Source: Ignelater luminosus (taxonomy: Eukaryota > Arthropoda > Insecta > Coleoptera > Elateridae). From it: 64,000 nucleotides of DNA. The position numbers and the translations under genes were made by a program. Shown one piece after another: positions 12,174 to 25,400 of the stretch. A model generated the notes under the pieces. It made no database searches. It was not told the DNA's origin and saw nothing but the letters and a program-made list of their open reading frames with translations. The stretch lies in the NCBI GenBank assembly GCA_011009095.1, contig VTPC01008018.1, forward strand, positions 1 to 64,000, read 5' to 3'. How positions within the stretch are numbered: the first letter of the stretch is position 1; every line of letters starts with the position of its first letter.

Positions 12174-13050
12174 CATGGAGGATCAAATAGATATAAAAGT
12201 AGAGTCTCGATAAGAGAAATCTTATTAACATATGTAACTACCAGTGTAACCAGAAAAACGGTATGCGAATACATATGTGCGATCATAGTAGCGAGAAGCC
12301 TTTCAAGTGTAAAGTTGGTAGCTATGACTGTGCACAAAAAAGCAGTTTACGGACACATATGCGCATTCATAGTGGCGAGAAACCCTTCGAATGTAAAATA
12401 TGTAATTATAAATGCACAATGAAAAAGAACTTAAAAACTCATATGCGTGTTCATAGTGGAGAGAAACCCTATCAGTGTGAAATATGTAGTTATAATAGTC
12501 CATTTACAAACACATATAGGCATTCACAGTCGGGAGAACCTTCTGAGTGCGAAATATGTTAAGGATAGATTCTCAGTAAAAAGTAGCTTAAAAAGAAATA
12601 ACCAAATCTACGGTGGTGAAAAGCCATTTAAGATTAAAATTTGTAATTATAAATGCTTGCTGAAGGTCATTTACAAACACATATGCGTATTCATACTGCT
12701 GAGAAACATTTTATGTGTAAAATATGCGGTTATAAAAGCGCGCAAATACGAATACATCTGCATGTTCATAGTGGAAAAAAGCCATTTGAATGTGAAATCT
12801 GTAACTACAAATGTTCATGGAAAAGTAATCTACAAACACGCACACTCGTAGAAGAAAGACACCTTATGAGTGCAAAATATGTAGTTATAAAGGCACAATG
12901 AAAAATAGTTGACGAATTTATGTACATATTCACAGTGGTGAGAAACCTTTTGAGTGTATAGTATGTGGCTATAAACGTGCACAGAAAACTTGTTTGAAGA
13001 AGCACACGTGTATTCATAATAAAAATAAGAATCTCTTGAGTAAATGTTAA
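12174..13050 (+). pseudogene. C2H2 zinc-finger protein pseudogene
   Basis: About eight C2H2 fingers in tandem with the TGEKPF-type linker (HSGEKPFECKICNYKC, HSGEKPYQCEICSYN, HSGKKPFECEICNYKC, HSGEKPFECIVCGYKRAQ) and C-x2-C-x12-H-x3-H spacing. The reading is broken. One frame runs to a stop at about 12560. The next fingers lie in another frame (GGEKPFKIKICNYKC, with cysteine lost), then return near 12653, break again near 12850, and the last finger ends at a TAA at 13048-13050. A possible N-terminus, MEDQIDIKVESR followed by TAA, starts at 12174. Fingers like these bind DNA in functional relatives. No intron is seen within the array, so a retrocopy or degenerate duplicate is likely. Confidence 0.8.
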
Positions 13051-16000
13051 GTTAATAATGTAAATATACAAATATTATAATTATAAGTGTCCTAAACCTG
13101 TAGATTCTTTCCTCCAACATACAACTATTTCTAAGTTTACATCATCAATAATACGAGTATTAATTTATTAATGATATTAAAATATTAAAGCATCGGAACA
13201 TTAAAGAGAATAATTAAATGATCATATATACGGAATAATGTTCAAGTTCGTCTGCTTTGCAGCTTCAATATTACTGCTTCTATTTTTTTTATATACAGGG
13301 TGTTTCATACTTTATTCTACTACTTCCGTAATTCCGTTACGTATTCTAGGTTGTAGAATAAGAAAGTCTTGATAGTCTTCAAATGAACCTTTCTCTTACC
13401 AACAAGGTTTTGCTAGAAAAGAGCGATTTGTTTTCTTAATAACTAACTAACTAACAATTTGTGCTACCGTAACGAAATTTGCTATGCGTTACTGCTTATT
13501 GAGTCTTTTATTTATACTTAATTTCAAGAATCCGATTTTGACTCAAAAAACAGTTTGGTGGAAGATTAAAATTGCTGCCAACAGAAGTGTCTAAAACCTA
13601 ATGCAACCGTTGATTTGATTTTTGCGTCTAATTGGTTTCGTAAACGTACATTTCCAGAGTTGACCTGGCCCAGGGAACTATCTAGAGACTTCGAGGTAAA
13701 AACCGGTCTGGAGGCCAAGTAGGTCTAAAACCTAAAACCCCAACTTTTTTCAGGCCAAGGAAGAAGTATTTCAATGTTACTTCCTCATAAATATCTGTGT
13801 ATAAAAAAGGGCAAATCTCCACTATTTACGTAACTAAAATGTTATTTATTTTTTTCACACTTCTATTCTCCTGTTGACGGCTTATGATATATCATTTCGT
13901 GATTAAAGCTTATTTCCAAAACAGTTTAAAATTAAAATGGTTAATATCCATCTAGCTTGAAAACTGGCCCTTCTAACGTAGTTAGCAACGACACAACAAT
14001 GACTAAATTTGTTTAAAGCATGTTTAGTGTCACTTTTTACCCCTCTATTATGCAGGTCAAAATATCGACAAATCCTGGGGTCAAACTAGATTAAACTGAT
14101 CTTGTGCATTTTTGTGTAAAATAAGCTGCAATTGCAGTTAGAAGTGTGAATGGGAAGCCTGAAAGAACTACTACATATTGTAAAACTACCTTATTGGAAT
14201 AAAACCGATAAAACTGGCAGTTTCTTCAAATTAGGGCAGTACAACAAAGACCTTGATAAACAGCAGTGTATAAAAATAACATTTAAAAAGCGTATACCTA
14301 AATTCGAATTCAAGAAATAAGCAGGTATACCCCTATTCAAGACCCTTTTTAGGAAAGAACTATTTCAAACAAGAATTAAGTCTACCATTAGTTTCTTAAA
14401 CTTCCGATAAAGACAATTGTCTTTGACGTAACCTGTCGGCAATGTTTCGCCAGGAAGTTCAGGGGGATACTCCCCGTGTTCAGCCAGTAGAAGTTACGCC
14501 ATTGACTACAGACTACAGTCCAACTTAACACAGAAAATGCGTATACTCAAGACATAATTTAGTAATACAAGCAGTCAAAACCAATACTAAATTTCGTTTA
14601 CGCAAAATTTTTGATCGTGCAAAAGCGCCAAATGCAGCCGCAGGTACGACAATTTTCAAAAAAATAAGAAAACACTTCCAACCTAACAAAATGAAAGCAT
14701 GGCTGTTAAGATCCAGAAACATCGTGAACGGAGTATATCTAGCTATAAGGTATTCCGGTGTAACTAGTCAGATATGCTGGAGGTGTTTCCAAGTAGAGTT
14801 CCTGCACTACTATTCTTCTACCATTTATCTATCCAAAAATTCTTCGACTAGAGAGAGTCTAGAAAAACCGAACACTTCATTAGGATTGATAAGTTTAAAA
14901 TTATGTTACATTAACGATCACCACACAAACTGATGAAGAAGGTACTGGAGCACGTACATAACATACCTTTTCTGAACAACAAAAAAATTCTGACTGTGCC
15001 GCTTTTCACTCCTTCATTGTAGACATTGCCTTGTGCTTCTCGGCATTAATGACTCGTTTAATCTGCACCGGATTGCTCAGTGTTTGATCTTCATTACGAC
15101 GAGCACCTTGCGTTTTTTATCAATTTTCTTTTAGAACTGTCTAAACATTGTTTAACTTTTCAAGTGAGTTGCTGGACTAATTAAATTAATGTTTATTCAA
15201 AAAAAGGTGAGTTGGCCATACATGTTAATATCAAAGAAATTTTGTGAGGTCTTTGGAAAACAATGGCAAGCCTGCTCAATATGTAGTGTAACACCGATTT
15301 GTTTACTATAGTGACGGATCATTATTTACTTCCAAAATCTTCAACATTTCTGAGTTTGAGCTGAATTATGTAGCCTAAGTCTGTGACGCAAACGGCATTT
15401 TTTAACACTCTTTACTTTACTTTTTAGCATTTCCGTAGTCGTCTATCCCTGGACTACTAAGTGTACTAGACGTATACGTGTTATCAGCATATGAAACCAT
15501 CCTTTCTGTTATTGAGTTTTTAACCAAAGAAGATCGAACTAAAATGATTCTGTTCTGAAAATGCAATGCAAACCATACTAACTTCATGTTTATATCATCG
15601 AAGCTGCACAGTCTGGTATATTGAAACAAAGCGTCTGTAGCAAGTCTTTATCGATTTTAAAAATTTCTAATAATAAATAATAAAGGAGTTACGATTGAAA
15701 AATGAAAATTGAAAGATTTGGGTTTTGAGTTATTTCGAAAACAAATGAAGTTAGATCGAATATGTTTAGATGTAACGTTCAAGTATACAGGGGAAGGAGA
15801 AAGCAACTTTCTTAAATAAATATATTGTGATTATTGCTAATTGAAATTATTCAGTGTAAAGACAGAAATGCAAAATGTTTTGTGTAAAAATAAGACTCAT
15901 CTTGATGGTTTTAAATTATCTTAATAGTGCAAGTACGAATAGCGCACCATCTATTAGAGAGAACGCTAATGCTGCAGTCATACAAGGGAGATTCCATCCA

Positions 16001-16280
16001 ATCCATAGAAAAATAAAAAGATACCTTTCTGTATGGTTGCCGTACGTGGTTCACTCTGTTAGTAAAGTGCTAATACTCTCGTTAAACTTTATAATCTCCT
16101 GTTTTATTCGCTTTAAATGTCAATAAAGAATCCTGTTTAAGTAAATATTCTCGGAATTTATGAAAATGGGTACGGCAGTATTATATTTAGAATACGTTCG
16201 TGCTTACGGTAACTAATTGTGTTCAAAACGAGTTTGCTGCAAACTGTTCTAAAATAACTTGGGAATAAGGCCAAAATCGT
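13051..16280. other. Intergenic DNA upstream of Amph
   Basis: Contains the repeat copy at 13.64-14.12 kb and otherwise no recognisable gene. A TACAGGGTGTTTCATACT word at 13295-13312 resembles the end of a common insect repeat, but I found no partner end. An 83-codon open frame at 15875-16126 has a hydrophobic start but no family features. Confidence 0.5.
13640..14115. repeat. Interspersed repeat family R2, copy 1
   Basis: Shares ordered words with 18480-18700: CTGGCCC, ACCxGTCTGG, GGxCAAGTA, CCCAACTTTTT, TTCAATGTTAC, CAAAATATC, GACAAAT and CTTGTxCAT. This copy has about 240 bp of extra sequence near 13.80-14.05 kb that the other lacks. Family unknown. Confidence 0.7.
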
Positions 16281-16282
16281 AC

Positions 16283-16410
16283 TCAGTAGTAGCAGTAGCT
16301 AAAAGTAGGCATCAGTGCTCAATGTAAAAGGTTAGGTGTGCTTTCACTAAAAATTTGCAAGTGTGAATTTGTAGTGCTGTTAAGTTTTGTTTTGTCAAAG
16401 TACGGATAAA
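16283..16410 (+). promoter_or_regulatory. Amph: Possible Amph initiator and 5' UTR
   Basis: Two TCAGT motifs (16283-16287 and 16312-16316) match the arthropod initiator and lie about 100-130 bp upstream of the start codon, with no upstream ATG read-through into the CDS. I saw no TATA box at a convincing distance. A further noncoding 5' exon is possible. The motif is short and common, so support is weak. Confidence 0.2.
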
Positions 16411-16479
16411 ATGTCTGAAAGTAAGGGTTCATTGATAGCCAAATCTGTCCAAAAGCACGCCGGAAGAGCAAAAGAGAAG
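16411..16479 (+). CDS. Amph: Amph coding exon 1 (N-terminal amphipathic helix)
   Basis: This exon encodes residues 1-23. The segment from K5 to K23 alternates hydrophobic and basic residues, as expected of helix H0, which inserts into the bilayer in N-BAR proteins. It ends AAAGAGAAG followed by donor GTTAGT, phase 0. The codon order joins exactly to exon 2 (ILQNLGK), matching the EKILQNLGK run of insect amphiphysins. No other ATG lies in frame between the upstream TAA at 16381 and this start. Confidence 0.95.
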
Positions 16480-19400
16480 GTTAGTCGTCTGTTTTATTTG
16501 ATTAAAGCTATTGGTTCATTCATTTTGCGGTCGGAAAAATTAAGGAATTCAGGAATATAAATAGTTAAAGCTAGGAGGACATCCTACCGAAGTTAGTGCT
16601 CAGTTTCTTAATAAGTGAAGATGGTTTTTTGAAACCAGAAATAATACTGCACCATCTATAAATGTCAACATTAACTATCCAATTGTATTCTGCCTTCTAT
16701 AAATTTTTAACTTTTTGAAATATGTACCATACGGCGCCACAGCCACCTTCGGATTTTACCGACCTGTTTTAGCTGTGTTATTTTAAAATTATTCGGGAAA
16801 TTCGCATACATTAAAATTATTCAATACCGGGGCGACAATAATGAGGTTACGCCCACTTAACACTCGTAATTCGGAAGGTTGTAGCTAGTAAGTTCCTTGT
16901 CTGTTCTTCTTGGGCAATATAAAAAGTAAATTAAGCATTTTATTATACATATATTGTCGTGAAGAATTAAAAACATTCGGCAGGTAAGGGCAATGCACTT
17001 TGAACCGTGTAGAGGATGAACGGTTCGATGATTGTGTAATTTTTTATTAGTTACAAGTAAAATTAAATGACAAAAACTCACATTGCAAGAAGTTGCTCAC
17101 ATTGTCTTTAGATTTCTAAGTACGCTCAAAAGAGAAATATACGTAATAGGCGATGCTAAATTAATTCGTTTTTTAAAGTACAGAGTTTCCGTATTCTAAA
17201 AACCATCATTAGGTATACTACGTGACGATGAAAATCGTAGGACTATTACATGATCCAGGAAATTCTTGTAGTAGGTAGGTAGGATTACATTATAAAAAAG
17301 TTGCGTTATGCATACAATTACAACACCTAGTTAGAGCCATAGTAGGAACGACTTTGAAGGATTTATGTAACTCGTGTTTGTCCTACAAGAAAATTTAGAT
17401 AGGATGTGTATGATAGCAGATCTATTAGTAGGCATTTAAAAGCAAATTTTTGGCTGCAAAGATTAAGTCACGAATAATGTAAATTAAAAGCAGATGTGCT
17501 TAAAACAAAAATAATATATATAACTATTGTAATAAAAGTTATCCTACATAGTTTTAACAAAAACTTCTCATATTTAATACTTGTCATAGCAAATGAGGCT
17601 AAAATTAGAATATGCCGAAATCTAAAATGTTTGAGTTTTCTTTGTCAAAAGTAATTGAATACATAACTGGCGTGCGTTCTTTATTGTTTTCATCACGCTT
17701 GTGAACAACAGAATACGAATTCACTTTTTTTTTTAAATCGTCGTTGTAAGTAGTCCTTTGCTTGCTTTCGTATTCGTTGAGTTAGTTTGGGTTTCGCTAA
17801 GTAGATCGATAATGTAAAGTTATCAATATAGTAATTGCACTTCTGAGCTAAAAATGCTAAATAAAAATCTTTGACGCCATTGCCAAATACTCTTCATTTA
17901 TCTTTTTCATCTTTTATGTATATTTGATTTTAGTCAACCTCCAAACATCAAAGTTACTGTGTTAAAATACAATACTTGATTGAAACTTTTAGAGTTTCAG
18001 CCGCATCATCTGTAAAGATGTATGTTTTGTACTGCAATAAATGAACAATTCTTACTCTTTGTGAACAATTTGGTACAGGGCAAGGAACATCAAATGAAGA
18101 AAAGACAACGTAGTACAGTTGCATCTATGTATTTTTAAAACCCGAAATCGGAAAAAGCATAGATACTAAAAAGTGACATCGACAGACTTTTACTGAATCA
18201 AATGAATACAAAATAAATCAAAAATGGATGAGGAAGCGCTGCCAAATAAACAGTAACAAAGTTTTGTTGTTCAGCCACTGATAAAGAAGAAACTAAAAAT
18301 TTCCCGCATTATTTAGTTCTTTATTATTTTAGGCGATTAAAGTGCCAGGAAGAAGTTTGATCCATTAGCTCTTCCAAAGCAGGTAACTTGATGATACTAC
18401 AAATAAAGACGTAAAATTGCGTGATATTGGTTTTTCAAATCTCGCATAAATTCGATTGCATTCACTTGTGGTAGAATTGGTTTCTTTGATTTCCTGGTCG
18501 GACTGGCCCGGGGATTAGAATTCTAGAAACTCCCTGACCAAACCAGTCTGGGGAGCAAGTAAACCCGAGATCCAAAATCCCAACTTTTTGCCAAGCTAAA
18601 GAGCAGGTAATTCAATGTTACGTCATCAGATAGGGACCAAAATATCCACAGACTCCGGTGACAAATTGGGCTAATTCAATCTTGTACATGCATTATACTA
18701 TTCAATTAAAAGAATTTACACTATTTGCACCTCTTTATGTTAATCAAATTTACAATTTTCTAGATATTTTCGTTCTTTTTGTTGTACCTATTTGTTTCTG
18801 TAACGAGTGTGATCGTAGCTCAGTTACTCTATATTGACACTGCTGAACGAACGGTCCAGTTCAATTGTAATGTGTTAAATGATTTTGCAACATTTGTTTG
18901 CTCTCTGTGAATCTCAAATCTTTTCTATCAGTAATTGAATATCTTTTATGCGCTGAGGGAAAATAGAAAATCGGGAAATTAATATTTTTCTGTTCGTTAT
19001 TCATTAGCTTATTGATGTACCGAGTATAAGAATCGTGGTTAGTCTTTGTTGATATTCCTATATTTATAACATTCTTTATATTTGCGAGAGTTGTCATTGA
19101 TTAGAGAGACTTGCTGTTATGTTTGGCTCTGATTATTCTCTTTTTGGAAAGATAGTTGCGAGACTATAGATCATAGTATTTGAGATGTACATCCGTTTCT
19201 GCACGAATTCTAAAATTCCCGAAAAGCAAAAGATTCTTCTCAGTGATAATCTCATCAATAGCAGCAGGTAAGTTTTCTTTGGTAAAGTCCTATCCTTATT
19301 TTGCCAAAATAGCCAAAGTATAGAACTTTAACTTTTAAATAACTCTCTAATAGCCTGGATCCGGATTTTAAAATCTAAGAAGACAAGAATTTTCATCTAG

Positions 19401-22400
19401 TGGATGAACAATTGTAGCCACCGCGCAAAGCTGTTCATGAATACAACTAAAATTATCACCAAAACTGCTAAAGAAATTAGTGCTGACACTGAGTAACGAA
19501 CGCTATTTACTAACTAACCAAGGATAGATCCAACAAAGGAATACAGATAGTCATCGATACAGCTAGCCCAATACGTAATTCTAAAGACTACCTGATGAAA
19601 GTATGACAAACACGAGAATGCGAAGGACTTTTCGAATACAGTGGGAAAATTTAGCAGAAAATCATGTGAACATCAGTGACATACAAATAACTGAGAAGAA
19701 TTACATCAAAGATGCAGACGAGTTTTTGGAATATTAAGGAAGTGCTCAGAGAAACAAGTTTCTAGGACTACACAATATCACAGCCAAAACTGGAAGAAAT
19801 TTGAAAAGTAAAACCTGGCTTACAATTAGTTGAAATAGAGATTTCAAGGATAAGCAATCTTTGCTACGCTGACTGCACTACTTAGAGCACAAAAAGTAGA
19901 TAATCAATGCTTTTGTACCTCTTGGTAGATAGTGAAACGCTGAGATATGGACTTCTGAGCTCTGAAAAATAAACGTTCAAAGCCGAAAACAGAATAAAAC
20001 TTTGAATTATGAACCAACCGAAAGATTATGCGAATCTCATAAAATAAAGTGCAAAGAGAAACACGAAGAGAAAGAAGATTTGTCAATACCCAATTTTATT
20101 TGGACAAATTCATTGATTATAAACTAACTAATAGAGGAATCTTTTCGTATCATTTACCGCGAGGTGAATCAATGCTTAACTTGTTGCACTTCTGCCTAAA
20201 TATATGAACAAATTAAAAATCTTTTGAGCTACAGAGGAACCCAGGTTAGTCACAAGATCACAAAATTTAAAGGAAAGTTATCTATAATTTGAATGAGTGC
20301 CAGGTCAGTTCTAATGCTCAGCATACAAAGACTTACTAAGTGAATTGCTTTCATTTGAGAAGCCAAACATTGAAAGGGAGCTGAATTGAAAACAACATCG
20401 AATTTATTACAATCTCACTTCATTGGTAAAACTTATCGTGGGGATTTTCCAAATTGAAAAATAGAGACAGCTGATTCAATAATGACTAGCAGTAGAAGAT
20501 CTGATCTTGCAAGAAAATAAGAATAAAGCGTCAAAAGAGAGATTGGCTCAAAGTCGTGAATACTGACTGCTTTGGTACTGGAACTGTTATGATGCAGATG
20601 TGAAAAAGGCTTTCCCCAATTAGATGTACCATGCAAGGAAATGAATAGGTTAAAGTTATCAGCAACAACAAACTGGAAAAGGTTAACTTCGATTTGCACT
20701 ATGCCAGTAAAGGATTGGCATAAGTTTATCTCCTTCATTGAGCACATTTGGATATTATTCAAAAGCCTGTATCGACTAGACAAATCAAATTCCAAAAGGC
20801 TGAAAGCTAACTATTCATTTAGAAGTAAGTAGGTACCTGAACAAGGTTTCCGAAATCTAATTAACAAGTTTGTTGACAGTCAGTCGGGCGAAAGAATGTT
20901 AATCTGTTTTTTATTTTTTAATTTACATCTTTTGTTAGTGTAAACTTTGTTTTAAAAAGCTTCTAGTTTTTTTTTCACATGCACTGATTCCGCAAGAAAA
21001 TCCAATATTTCCGAAAATAAAAATGTTACAGAGCGAAAATTATCTTGAAACGCATGCAGAATTTTGATCATTTTGTGCTTGCTATTATAGTAGTTTCATC
21101 ATTTTGTCTTGTAGATAAAATGTTAAATATTATCAAAAGATTGAGGAATCTGAAGAAATACCAATTCAAAATCAAATCAAATTTTAGGTAGTTCACTTCA
21201 TTTATTGGAACACTATTTACCGGCGTGCTTTATTTGTTAGGAAGTTGAGAGTTTTATTCGAAAATTATAAGAAACACTTCATCAAAACTTGTTTGGTTTT
21301 AGAATCAGAAATGTTACAGTCACGTGTGTTGCATGCCAAATCAAAAAATAATAAGACCAGTCAGAATTTTATCACGGCGAGACTGCAAACAAATATTTTA
21401 AATTGTTAAGTTTAGATTGAAGAGGAAGAAATAAATACTGGCGTTATCGTGTTCTCAGAAGACAAGAAAGGGAAATCTATAAATTTACGATTCGTCTCAA
21501 TTCATGCTAGGTAATAATTTTGAGAATTCATTGATAGATAACACGAAAGAAATTAAAGTGTGAAGGGTTACCTTTTGAGGAAGCACCATTTTGTTGAAGC
21601 TATGACATACTTAATTAAATAAGGTAAGATAGCATATTGTAAACAAGACTTTCCTTTTTGGAATACTGTTATCTGTTGACTGTTAGGCTTAACTAATGTT
21701 AAACAATGCGTAACAAATATGTACTTAATATCAGCAAAAATTCACTAGTACTGCAGATGATATTGAAATTTTCAAAAAGAAACCACTGTTGTTTATGGTA
21801 ATTTCGTATATAAAGTATTTTTGGCTTGACATTCCCAAAAATACTTTTTCATTGTTTGAATTGCAGAATATTTATGGGCGTTACTTTATACGTAAAGCGA
21901 TTTTATGAATTATGAATAAGGCAACGATGACTTATAACCAACCACATATTGTCTGTATAAGAATATTATGTATCGTAGTGATTAAAAATAATTTCGATGT
22001 ATCAATATAAACATTAATACTCTAATAATAGATATTTGGCTAATGTACTGCTGATTAATGATTATTTTGTATGTCGAGAACATAAAATATTCTTATCGGT
22101 TATATTCGTGTGTATCTTTGAAAGTAGAGGGAGTGTTGAAATAAAAATCGCGATAAATAAAATTTTGTGACGTTGAAAAATAGTATTAATAAAATCCATG
22201 AGTTGGGATAAAAAATTGGAAAAAGCAAACCCAACTGAAGAAACAACAGGCTTTTATATTCTACCATACAAAAGGAGTATTATTTTTTTTCTTATAATAA
22301 TAATTATAAATAAATTAAAATTATTAGTTTAAATTTCCAAGATAAATAATCGGTGCATTTCTAATTTGTACAACATAAATTAATTGAATTAATATTTTTG

Positions 22401-25400
22401 TTAAATGATACTGCAAGAATGCTAATAAAAAATGCGATTATTCGGTTCCGTCCTGATTTTTTTACAAATTGCCCCACATTCAAGGTTAGTTATCTTAACT
22501 GGCATTAGAAAGTAAAAACAATATAAACTTGTAGAACTATCATTTTTTCTAATTTCACCTTTTTGAATTATCGAGAGTGTAAATCGATTATTATTTAATA
22601 ATTCTCATACCTATTAATTTACTTTGTAAAATATGCCTTTAAATGTAAATATTTGCATAAATTTAAATGGAATTATATCAACGCACGCAAATCCCTATGT
22701 AGATGTGTTTACTTGTCATTTACTTGTGTTTCTTTTAGAATATTTCTCAGATGTATGTAGTTCAGGAAATACTTCAGGGACAACTCAGTTTCTCTTTATT
22801 TATAGAAAACTAGCTGTGCAAAAAATTTCACGAAATGAAGATTTAAGGTGCTTCACTTATTTAAAATTGCTTACTTTTTGCTATATCCGTAATATTATTA
22901 ATAACGATGATAATACGTTAAATTCAAAAAATTGTGCTCGTAGTTATTTTTAATAGCTCCATTTTATTATAATTAGAATCGAGAGAATGTTCGTTGTAAC
23001 AGTTGAATGTAATAGTAAAGACGATAGGTGGACAATTCAATGTTATAGAAGTATTTAAATGAATTCGACCTACAATACTTTTTGTGACACTTTCTTGCCG
23101 TGGATAAAATAGTATTAACTTTTTATGTTACTATTGAAATAAGAAATGTAAATTTGGTAACTGAAAATTTGTAGGACTCGCTAACAGTTTTAATTATTTA
23201 AAAATAACGGTTCAGTACTTTTGCCACAAGCAAAACACGTATATACTAATAATAAGGTAGTATAGGTAAACTTTGACTGGAAATAAGTTGCAGGAAATAT
23301 CTTTCCAGGGGCGCGCCGTACAATTCAATCACCCGCATGCCAACTTTAATTTATCATTCATTAAATTAATACAAATTATGCATTTACAGTATCGTTGACA
23401 TACTTATTACGTTGGATAACGAAATACAGTACTTAATTTGATTTTTACTATATTCGGTTGGTTTCCCGTTATTTAACAATTTTTATATTGTTATGCTCTT
23501 TGGTTCCTTGGTTCTAATTTCATTCTGGAATTCTTGACTAAATTTAATACTGTTCAATATTCATGCACGAACCAAAATAAATGCATGTAGTATATAAATA
23601 TTCAATATTTTCTGTTTTGATCATTGATATTATCAAAACAGCTTTTGTTTTAAATCATATAGTTTTTATCATTTGGGCTTTTGTAATTTCTTTTGTAATT
23701 CGGCCTAAACCAAACGTTTCGGTCTAAACAGATATTAATCGTTAGATAACAAATTATTCCATAATCAATTTTCCAGTTTCCAATTTAACCAATCACTTTA
23801 ATAAAACCATTCAACTGCAAACGTGTGTTTTATTATCGAACGGTAATATACTGGAATGACCATAGTGATTTATAGTCTTGGTTTGCAACAGTTATTGAAA
23901 AGCAATTAAGGCAACATTCTCAAGGAGGTATATGTTTGTATCTAATCTCTTTGTTCGTCCTTATGCCAATTTTGCAAATTTGAGGTATGTTAGGAAGTAA
24001 TATAGTTAAGTGTTGCTTGTTTCAACTTTTTATGGTAAGATATTGGTCTTTCTCGATTTACCCTTCTATTTCCTCTCATACTGCAAACGGCTTCCTTTCA
24101 TTCACAAAATCTTCTAGAATCAGACAGAGCTAACATTACTGTTCAAAAAGTCTACATTTAGAATAGATCGCTAGAGTGATTTTGAGTGCAAAAATGGCAA
24201 GATTCTAATAAAGTTCTTACCCTGAATTCACCGACGATTAATTGCAAGAGTTAATGGAAACAAAGTCAAGATTATTTAGGTTTTTTTTGTTAGAGTTCTT
24301 GTACATTGGTTGGAACGGCGAAGGCAAGTGGCAAGGCTGTTGTGCAATTTTTGTGTAAATTTAGTTCACCTTATTTTTACATATTCAATAGGTACCTAGA
24401 AAAAGTTTGAAGGGGTATATTGTGGAATAAATTAGCGGATACGTGTAGAGAAATTGATGGAATCTTGGAAGAGGGCAACTCGGTCGTCACTGTCCAATGA
24501 GCGAATTGTACAGATTAGGATAGGAGCGTTGCATTGGCAGAATAATTGAAAAATGCTGGTGTAGATTGAAGAATTAACTTTAGGAAGATCGATAGAACTG
24601 TCTTAGTGATTTCAGATACCTAGTACAATTATAGTACCACCAATCGTCTGCTACTAACTAAAATAAATCCGAAATGTTAACTCAAGGTTCTACTACCAAA
24701 TGTTTGTGAAAAATTGTACAGGATGTACCAGAAATTACTAATTTTGTACAGTTTTCTACTGTCAACTCTTCGAACTGAATGATCCAATATGTGTGTTAAT
24801 GACCGTTCCCTTTGCATGCTTCATGAAACCTACGATAAAAATACTTATAGGAATGTTATTTATAAAAATGATGAAGTCACTTGTCAGAAAAAATATTGCA
24901 TATAACAAGTCAAGAAAATGCCCTTTCCTGGACTCGTAGACCTTCGTAACTTGTTACGTAAACTTCTTTTGCACAGTTTGATATGTTGAGTTTAATGTTG
25001 TAATCGACATTACTAACAATAACTACGAGGGCTGTTTGACGGAAGTGTGGCATCTCAATAAAACACAGGTTTAGTCTAAATTTTTTTTAATTATTACTCA
25101 ACATAGTTTTCTACTTTCCAATTTCTTTAAGCCGCTCGAAAAATGTTCTTTTGGTAACTCGTCAAAATAGGCCTCCGTTGCAGCAATAACCTCTTCATTT
25201 GATCTAATTTTTTTTGTCTGCGAGTGATTTTTTCAAATTCGGAAACAAAAAGAAGAAAGAAAGAAAACTCGACTGGATTACGTTGCAACATGCCTAGACA
25301 TTGATTTGAAAATTGAACCCGAATTCTCATTAGGTCTACTGCGAGTAATCGCGGCACCCATCTTGCCGATACCCTTTTCATATGCAAATGTTTTGTAAAA

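Noticed and set aside
15875-16126. 83-codon open frame with hydrophobic start, just upstream of Amph
   Set aside because: No recognisable family, no cleavage-site pattern strong enough for a secreted peptide, and length is within chance for AT-rich DNA. Could be tested by RNA reads.
20433-20795. 120-codon minus-strand open frame in intron 1
   Set aside because: No motif or family resemblance. Composition looks like noncoding DNA, with no splice partners seen.
22633-22953. 106-codon open frame in intron 1
   Set aside because: AT-driven composition, no recognisable domain.
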